Positions 50,001 through 59,000 of a stretch of DNA of 64,000 nt are shown here, in pieces. Each line of letters begins with the position of its first letter. Position 1 is the stretch's first letter. A model generated the notes under the pieces. The model was given only the letters and a program-made list of their open reading frames with translations. It made no database searches and was not told where the DNA came from. The DNA comes from Luidia sarsii (lineage: Eukaryota > Echinodermata > Asteroidea > Paxillosida > Luidiidae). Position numbers and translations under genes: made by a program. The stretch lies in contig OX465111.1 in the NCBI GenBank assembly GCA_949987565.1, positions 6,428,967 through 6,492,966 of the forward strand, read 5' to 3'.

Positions 50001-53000
50001 CATCTGTCCATCTGTCTGTCTTGCCATCAATCTATGGTCATCTGTCCATCTGTCTGTCTTGCTATCTATCTATGGTCATCTGTCCATCTGTCTGTCTTGC
50101 AATCAATCTATGGTCATCTGTCCATCTGTCTATCTTGCTATCAATCTATGGTCATCTGTCCATCTGTCTGTCTTGCTATCAATCTATGGTCATCTGTCCA
50201 TCAGTCCATCTGTCTGTCTTGCTATCTATGGTCATCTGTTCATCTATCTGTCTATCTTGCTATCTATGGTCATCTGTCCATCTGTCCATCTGTCCATCTG
50301 TCTGTCTTGCTATCTATGGTCATCTGTCCATCTGTCTGTCTTGCTATCTATGGTCATCTGTCAATCTGTCTGTCTTGCTATCTATGGTCATCTATCCATC
50401 TGTCCATCTGTCTGTCTTGCTATCTATGTTCATCTGTCCGTCTGTCCATCTGTCTGTCTTGCTATCAATCTATGGTCATCTGTCCATCTGTCTGTCTGTC
50501 TTGCTATCAATCTAGGGTCATCTGTCCATCTGTCTGTCTGTCTTGCTATCAATCTGGTCATCTGTCCGTCTGTCCATCTGTCTGTCTTGCTATCTATGGT
50601 CATCTGTCCATCTGTCTGTCTGTCTTGCTATCAATCTATGGTCATCTGTCCATCTGTCTTTCTTGCTATCAATCTATGGTCATCTGTCCGTCTGTCTGTC
50701 TTGCTATCTATGTTCATCTGTCCGTCTGTCCATCTGTCTGTCTTGCTATCAATCTATGGTCATCTGTCCATCTGTCTGTCTGTCTTGCTATCAATCTGGT
50801 CATCTGTCCGTCTGTCCATCTGTCTGTCTTGCTATCTATGGTCATCTGTCCATCTGTCTGTCTGTCTTGCTATCAATCTATGGTCATCTGTCCATCTGTC
50901 TGTCTTGCTATCTATCTATGGTCATCTGTCCATCTGTCTGTCTTGCTATCAATCTATGGTCATCTGTTCATCTGTCTGTCTTGCTATCAATCTATGGTCA
51001 TCTGTCCATCTGTCTGTCTTGCCATCAATCTATGGTCATCTGTCCATCTGTCTGTCTTGCCATCAATCTATGGTCATCTGTCCATCTGTCTGTCTTGCTA
51101 TCTATCTATGGTCATCTGTCCATCTGTCTGTCTTGCTATCAATCTATGGTCATCTGTTCATATGTCTATCTTGCTATCAATCTATGGTCATCTGTCCATC
51201 TGTCTGTCTTGCTATCAATCTATGGTCATCTGTCCATCTGTCTATCTTGCTATCAATCTATGGTCATCTGTCCATCTGTCTGTCTTGCTATCTATGGTCA
51301 TCTATCCATCTGTCCATCTGTCTGTCTTGCTATCTATGTTCATCTGTCCGTCTGTCCATCTGTCTGTCTTGCTATCAATCTATGGTCATCTGTCCATCTG
51401 TCCATCTGTCTGTCTGTCTTGCTATCAATCTATGGTCATCTGTCCATCTGTCTGTCTGTCTTGCTATCAATCTGGTCATCTGTCCGTCTGTCCATCTGTC
51501 TGTCTTGCTATCTATGGTCATCTGTCCATCTGTCTGTCTGTCTTGCTATTAATCTATGGTCATCTGTCCATCTGTCTGTCTTGCTATCAATCTATGGTCA
51601 TCTGTTCATCTGTCTGTCTTGCTATCAATCTATGGTCATCTGTCCATCTGTCTGTCTTGCCATCAATCTATGGTCATCTGTCCATCTGTCTGTCTTGCCA
51701 TCAATCTATGGTCATCTGTCCATCTGTCTGTCTTGCTATCTATCTATGGTCATCTGTCCATCTGTCTGTCTTGCTATCAATCTATGGTCATCTGTTCATC
51801 TGTCTATCTTGCTATCAATCTATGGTCATCTGTCCATCTGTCTGTCTTGCTATCAATCTATGGTCATCTGTCCATCTGTCTATCTTGCTATCAATCTATG
51901 GTCATCTGTCCATCTGTCTGTCTTGCTATCTATCTATGGTCATCTGTCCATCTGTCTGTCTTGCTATCAATCTATGGTCATCTGTCCATCTGTCTGTCTT
52001 GCTATCAATCTATGGTCATCTGTTCATCTGTCTATCTTGCTATCAATCTATGGTCATCTGTCCATCTGTCTGTCTTGCTATCAATCTATGGTCATCTGTC
52101 CATCTGTCTGTCTTGCTATCTATCTATGGTCATCTGTCCATCTGTCTGTCTTGCTATCAATCTATGGTCATCTGTCCATCTGTCTGTCTTGCTATCAATC
52201 TATGGTCATCTGTCCATCTGTCTGTCTTGCTATCAATCTATGGTCATCTGTCCATCTGTCTATCTTGCCATCAATCTATGGTCATCTGTCCATCTGTCTG
52301 TCTTGCTATCTATCTATGGTCATCTGTCCATCTGTCTGTCTTGCTATCAATCTATGGTCATCTGTCCATCTGTCTGTCTTGCTATCAATCTATGGTCATC
52401 TGTCCATCTGTCTGTCTGTCTTGCTATCAATCTATGGTCATCTGTCCATCTGTCTGTCTTGCTATCAATCTATGGTCATCTGTCCATCTGTCTATCTTGC
52501 TATCAATCTATGGTCATCTGTCCATCTGTCTGTCTTGCTATCAATCTATGGTCATCTGTCTATCTGTCTGTCTTGCTATCAATCTATGGTCATCTGTCCA
52601 TCTGTCTGTCTTGCAATCAATCTATGGTCATCTGTCCATCTGTCTGTCTTGCTATCAATCTATGGTCATCTATCCATCTGTCTGTCTTGCTATCAATCTA
52701 TGGTCATCTGTCCATCTGTCTGTCTTGCTACCAATCTATGGTCATCTGTCCATCTGTCTGTCTTGCTATCAATCTATGGTCATCTGTTCATCTGTCTGTC
52801 TTGCCATCAATCTATGGTCATCTGTCCATCTGTCTGTCTTGCAATCAATCTATGGTCATCTGTCCATCTGTCTGTCTTGCTATCTATCTATGGTCATCTG
52901 TCCATCTGTCTGTCTTGCTATCAATCTATGGTCATCTGTCCATCTGTCTGTCTTGCTATCAATCTATAGTCATCTGTCCATCTGTCTGTCTTGCCATCAA

Positions 53001-56000
53001 TCTATGGTCATCTGTCCATCTGTCTGTCTTGCTATCTATCTATGGTCATCTGTCCATCTGTCTGTCTTGCTATCAATCTATGGTCATCTGTCCATCTGTC
53101 TGTCTTGCTATCTTTCTATGGTCATCTGTCCATCTGTCTGTCTTGCTATCAATCTATGGTCATCTGTCCATCTGTCTGTCTTGCCATCAATCTATAGTCA
53201 TCTGTCCATCTGTCTGTCTTGCTATCTATGGTCATCTATCCATCTGTCCATCTGTCTGTCTTGCTATCTATGTTCATCCGTCCGTCTGTCCATCTGTCTG
53301 TCTTGCTATCAATCTATGGTCATCTGTCCATCTCTCCATCTGTCTGTCTGTCTTGCTATCAATCTATGGTCATCTGTCCATCTGTCTGTCTGTCTTGCTA
53401 TCAATCTGGTCATCTGTCCGTCTGTCCATCTGTCTGTCTTGCTATCTATGGTCATCTGTCCATCTGTCTGTCTGTCTTGCTATCAATCTATGGTCATCTG
53501 TCCATCTGTCTGTCTTGCTATCTATCTATGGTCATCTGTCCATCTGTCTGTCTGTCTTGCTATCAATCTGGTCATCTGTCCATCTGTCCATCTGTCCATC
53601 TGTCTGTCTTGTTATCTATGGTCATCTGTCCATTAAGGTTGTTTGATATTTCGATATTTCGATATTTCGCGATATCGCTTTCCGGCGATTATCATATCGA
53701 ACGCATTTCAGGATATCACGATATTTCTATATGGCGATATCGAAAAAAGTATCACGATATCGGAAAAAAATCTTGTTTCCCAACCCCATTATCGCCTGTC
53801 TGTAAGCTTGTGTAGCGTGGCCATCAGAGAGATCTTGAAGACTGATAAGCTTTTGTTAGTTAAAACAACGAAAAACCCGAAACGGCAAGGGGAGAGGAGC
53901 ACCAGCCATTCATTTGACTCTTGCATTGCGTGCAGTCTCCACAAAGGCAATGCGTCAGCAACAGACCCACTGCAAGTGCAAGCTCACTTCTGGTGTTGGT
54001 AGCACACTTTTCGTACAGCGCGACCTCGTTACGCTGGGCACGCACAGTGACTTGTGTTTGGGACATTTTCCCCCATGCGGCCTACATAAGTTATCCGATC
54101 ATTTATGATATTATCCAGGCTGCAAAAATTGCAGATTCATTTTCCTACCGATGTTTCCCACTGCAGCCAAATATAATGTAAAAATACATACTTTACATAA
54201 TAATGTTTTAATCTCAGAAAATCAAAATCAAAATCAAAGAGGAAAGACGTTGGAAAAACTAAACGTCACTGCTCATAACGCACGTGCGACCTCTGATTTC
54301 TCGATCCTTCCATGCTGCTCTGGTACCCGCCACGCAGCTGCACTAAGGCACGTGTAAGTCAACGTACACCAGCTAAGTACGGCCAGGCCATTTGCACATC
54401 GTGTACACCGAAGTTCGGTGGACTTTTTTTTGTGGGGGGGGGGGGGGGGGGTCACATCGCGATCTATTCCAACTTGAATGATTCCAACTTGGACGTGTAT
54501 ACTAACAATCATTTTGCGGCGTGGATGAGAAAAGGTGAACTGCTGCTTTATTCTCCTTTTTAGCAGTCCTCCCCCCCCCAAAAAAAAGGGTACAGTAAAC
54601 ATTTTCCCAGTACGCATCCGTACGACCGAAAGGGACATCAGATTTTGGTCAAAGTGATCGTTATGCCGACGTAAATGTACTGATGGTTTGTCTCCCCTCA
54701 TGAATATTAATCTAAAGACCCATTGGCTCTGGCCAGACATGTATTTGTGACGTCATATGTAAGCATCGAGTTGCTGAAAACCGCCTGGGATATCATCTTT
54801 TTTAAATGTAATAACGTATTCTTAATACATCAACAAAAAAATAGTTTCATTTTGGCGTATACTTTTAAAAGAGCGACCTGGGATAGTTGTTTTAAATTAA
54901 TTTTTTTCGTTGATAAATGAGGAGATTAAGGGGGGTTAAACAATTGGTAACTATGGCTTAAAGTTAGATGCATTTGCTACATATAGGTTTCCGGCAATCA
55001 CAGTGTGTATTGAATGGAAATCCAGGCCACTACCTTGACTTCCGCTTACGCACCAGATACCGCGATAATATCGAATATCGCGATATATTCCTGACGATAT
55101 ATCGAAACCAAAAATTCCGTATATCAAACAACCTTACTGTCCATCAGTCCATCTGTCTGTCTTGCTATCTATGGTCAACTGTCCATCTGTCCAGCTTGCT
55201 ATCAATCTATGGTCATCTGTCCATCTGTCTGTCTTGCTATCAATCTATGGTCATCTGTCCATCTGTCTGTCTTGCTATCTATGGTCATCTGTCCATCTGT
55301 CTGTCTTGCTATCAATCTATGGTCATCTGTCCATCTGTCCATCTGTCTGTCTTGCTATCAATCTATGGTCATCTGTCCATCTGTCCATCTGTCTGTCTTG
55401 CTATCTATGGTCATCTGTCCATCTGTCCATCTGTCTGTCTTGCTATCTATGGTCATCTGTTCATCTATCTGTCTATCTTGCTATCTATGGTCATCTGTCC
55501 ATCTGTCCATCTGTCTGTCTTGCTATCTATGGTCATCTGTCCATCTGTCTGTCTTGCTATCTATGGTCATCTGTCCATCTGTCTGTCTTGCTATCTATGG
55601 TCATCTGTCCATCTGTCCATCTGTCTGTCTTGCTATCAATCTATGGTCATCTGTCCATCTGTCTGTCTTGCTATCAATCTATGGTCATCTGTCTATCTGT
55701 CTGTCTTGCTATCAATCTATGGTCATCTGTCTATCTGTCTGTCTTGCTATCAATCTATGTTCATCTGTCCATCTGTCTGTCTTGCTATCTATGGTCATCT
55801 GTCCATCTGTCTGTCTTGCTATCAATCTATGGTCATCTGTCCATCTGTCTGCCTTGCTATCAATCTATGGTCATCTGTCCATCTGTCCATCTGTTTGTCT
55901 TGCTATCTATGTTCATCTGTCCATCTGTCCATCTGTCTGTCTTGCTATCTATGGTCATCTGTTCATCTATCTGTCTATCTTGCTATCTATGGTCATCTGT

Positions 56001-59000
56001 CCATCTGTCCATCTGTCCATCTGTCTGTCTTGCTATCTATGGTCATCTGTCCATCTGTCTGTCTTGCTATCTATGGTCATCTGTCCATCTGTCCATCTGT
56101 CCATCTGTCTGTCTTGCTATCTATGGTCATCTGTCCATCTGTCTGTCTTGCTGTCTATGGTCATCTGTCCATCTGTCCATCTGTCTGTCTTGCTATCTAT
56201 GGTCATCTGTCCATCTGTCCATCTGTCTGTCTTGCTATCAATCTATGGTCCTCTGTCCATCTGTCCATCTGTCTGTCTGTCTTGCTATCAATCTATGGTC
56301 ATCTGTCCATCTGTCCATCTGTCTGTCTTGCTATCTATGGTCATCTGTCCATCTGTCTGTCTTGCTATCTATGGTCATCTGTCCATCTGTCTGTCTTGCT
56401 ATCTATGGTCATCTGTCCATCTGTCCATCTGTCTGTCTTGCTATCTATGGTCATCTGTCCATCTGTCCATCTGTCTGTCTTGCTATCTATGGTCATCTGT
56501 CCATCTGTCTGTCTTGCTATCTATGGTCATCTGTCCATCTGTCCATCTGTCTGTCTTGCTATCTATGGTCATCTGTTCATCAGTCCATCTGTCTGTCTTG
56601 CTATCAATCTTTGGTCATCTGTCTATCTGTCTGTCTGTCTTGCTATCAATCTATGGTCATCTGTCCATCTGTCTGTCTGTCTTGCTATCAATCTATAGAT
56701 GGTCATCTGTCCATCTGTCTGTCTATCGTGCTAGCAATCATTGGTCATCTGTCTGTCTGTCAGTGTTTGATTTAGTGGTCCATTCAGACCAACCTCCCCT
56801 ATGGTGTACACAGTTATTCTGTATGAATTCAGTTCCTTTTTGTCGTCCTATTCTTGATCCAGGCGTTGTGTACAACCAGTTCCTGTCTGGCCAGGATTTT
56901 GAGCTGCTCAGGGATTATGCCAAGGTGAGGAAATGTGAATCAACAAAAAGTAGCTGAGAAGATATTGAGAATTGAGTGCTAGAGGTTGTCCATAGTTATC
57001 AATGTTGATGTTTATGCATAGACCACAATTTATCAAGACAACCCCTCCCCAAAAAGTTAGAACATTTTTCATCAATGTCCAACTTAACCACTTCACGCCG
57101 GGACCTCCGAATCCGGAGGTCAATTGGATTGCCTTTGCAACGGGGCCCTCCGAATCCGGGCACCACTATTGTCCACATTCTAAACAAAGACTCTTTTCAG
57201 CTTAGAACAAAGCAATACGAATCAGTACAAAGACCTTTTTTGACACAAGTTGCCACATGAATTACAAGATAAGCAGCAGTAATTGTGCAATTATGGGACT
57301 TTTACTGTGGAGGATCGAGGGATACTGCACTGCAGCTGAAAGTACGCGGGGGACATTGTCTTTGCATGCCACACAGCAAAACGGTCGTCGGTCTGGCATT
57401 GGAATTCCCCCCACATTGTTTACCGTAATCTGTACGCTCGTTTGTGGCCGACCAACTCGAAGATTTGACTGCCTAGAGTGGAGGCTGGAGTCTGCGGTCA
57501 GGGATTGTCAGCAGCGTACATGCACGCACACACACACGTCCGTTACGGTCCATTGACGATGCACAAAGGGCCCTTTCTCGAACGGATAATCTCTTGACAA
57601 AAGCCACAACGACGTCCGAATTGTGGCAGGTTTTACTCTCTTGTACCCATAGTATACTCTTATCGATTTATTTCACATAAATATATTGTTCCGATTGTTT
57701 TAGCGAGATTTGAAAATGATGCATTGTTCAAAAACCCCTGTATGGTGGTCATCGGCGCTGAAAACCCCCCCGGCGCGAAGTGGTTAAGGCTGGGCAAAAT
57801 TGGGTATTTGAGGAACCGGATACCCGAGTTTTGAATTCGTCGGTACATGGACACCCGCCATTAAATGTAAAACATAAGAAATTTAGAACCCAGAAGTACG
57901 TTGCATAAAGCCCGCCGGTTGCTATTGCAGTATCGGGGCGCCACTGCACATGGTGCGGAGTGCGTTGGTTTCGTGACGAAAAAAAAATCTTTGCCACAAT
58001 TCATGTGGCAATTTGCGTAAAAAAGGGTCTTTGTACTGATTCGTATTGCTTTGTTCTAAGCAGAAAGAAGTCTTTGTTTTAAATGTGGACAATAGTGGTG
58101 CCCGGATTCGGAGGGCCCCGTTGCATAGGCAATCCAACAGAGCTCCGGATTCGGAGGTCCCGGCGCGAAGTGGTTAATCAGGGGTCGGACGTTATGCAGT
58201 GGAGCTTTTTAATTAGTTATAATTCTAGGATATATTTTTTCTGAAACAGTTAAATGAAAAACTCATTTTTATTGTGCGCTTCCATTGAAATAGTACTGTC
58301 TGGAAAGTGTCTTCAGCAGGGTCATATCCCAGTCTTGCGCAGTCTGATTAGGTCATATTTCAGGCACGTGCTGTTCGGCGACCTTGGCCTGCAAAATAAT
58401 AGTTTTTGAATCGCGATCCACTTTCCGAAAATGTGTGTGGACTGTGGAATTGCGATGATGCGATCCACTTTTCGACGGTTTTCCTTTTCTAGCGGGATTT
58501 CACCTAATGATAAGCATGGCTAAAAAGACAGCTCTATTCAATAAGGCCAGGAATCTAGCGTTGAGTTGTTACAATTTCGGTTCCTCTTTTAAGAGTATTG
58601 AATCGGATGCCACTGCGTCTTACAATCTCGTAAACAAAGTAAAGATACATTGTTAAAAGAATAAATACCCAAACCCGACCGAAGGTATCGGATACCCGGG
58701 TTTTCTGCCCAGCCTTAGTCCATCTTACTTGATGAATTCTAAGAACGTGGCCAATTTATGAAGCAAGACTGCCGGCTGATACCGGCACTTATCTCTCCAG
58801 GTGTCGATTTCACCAGACTCAACTTACGATGGCTTATCCATCGTAAGTTGAGTTACTATGCATCGTAAGGCTTTGTGAAATCCTCCCCTGATCATAATGT
58901 GGAAGCATTCTGGCTGTGAATTTGCTGTCTCTTATTATAGATATGATATGATGAAAGTCTTGAAACGATTTCCATTAGTAATAATTATTATTAAAGAATC

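Noticed and set aside
46838..53646. Very long open frames (up to about 2190 codons) rich in Ser, Leu, Ile, Cys
   Set aside because: Produced by a 38-bp satellite with no stop in any plus frame; all three frames are open and the stretch lies within GTF2H4 intron 12 between well-supported exons.
46682..56765. CRISPR-like direct repeats
   Set aside because: There are no unique spacers; the units are head-to-tail variants of one sequence in a eukaryotic intron.
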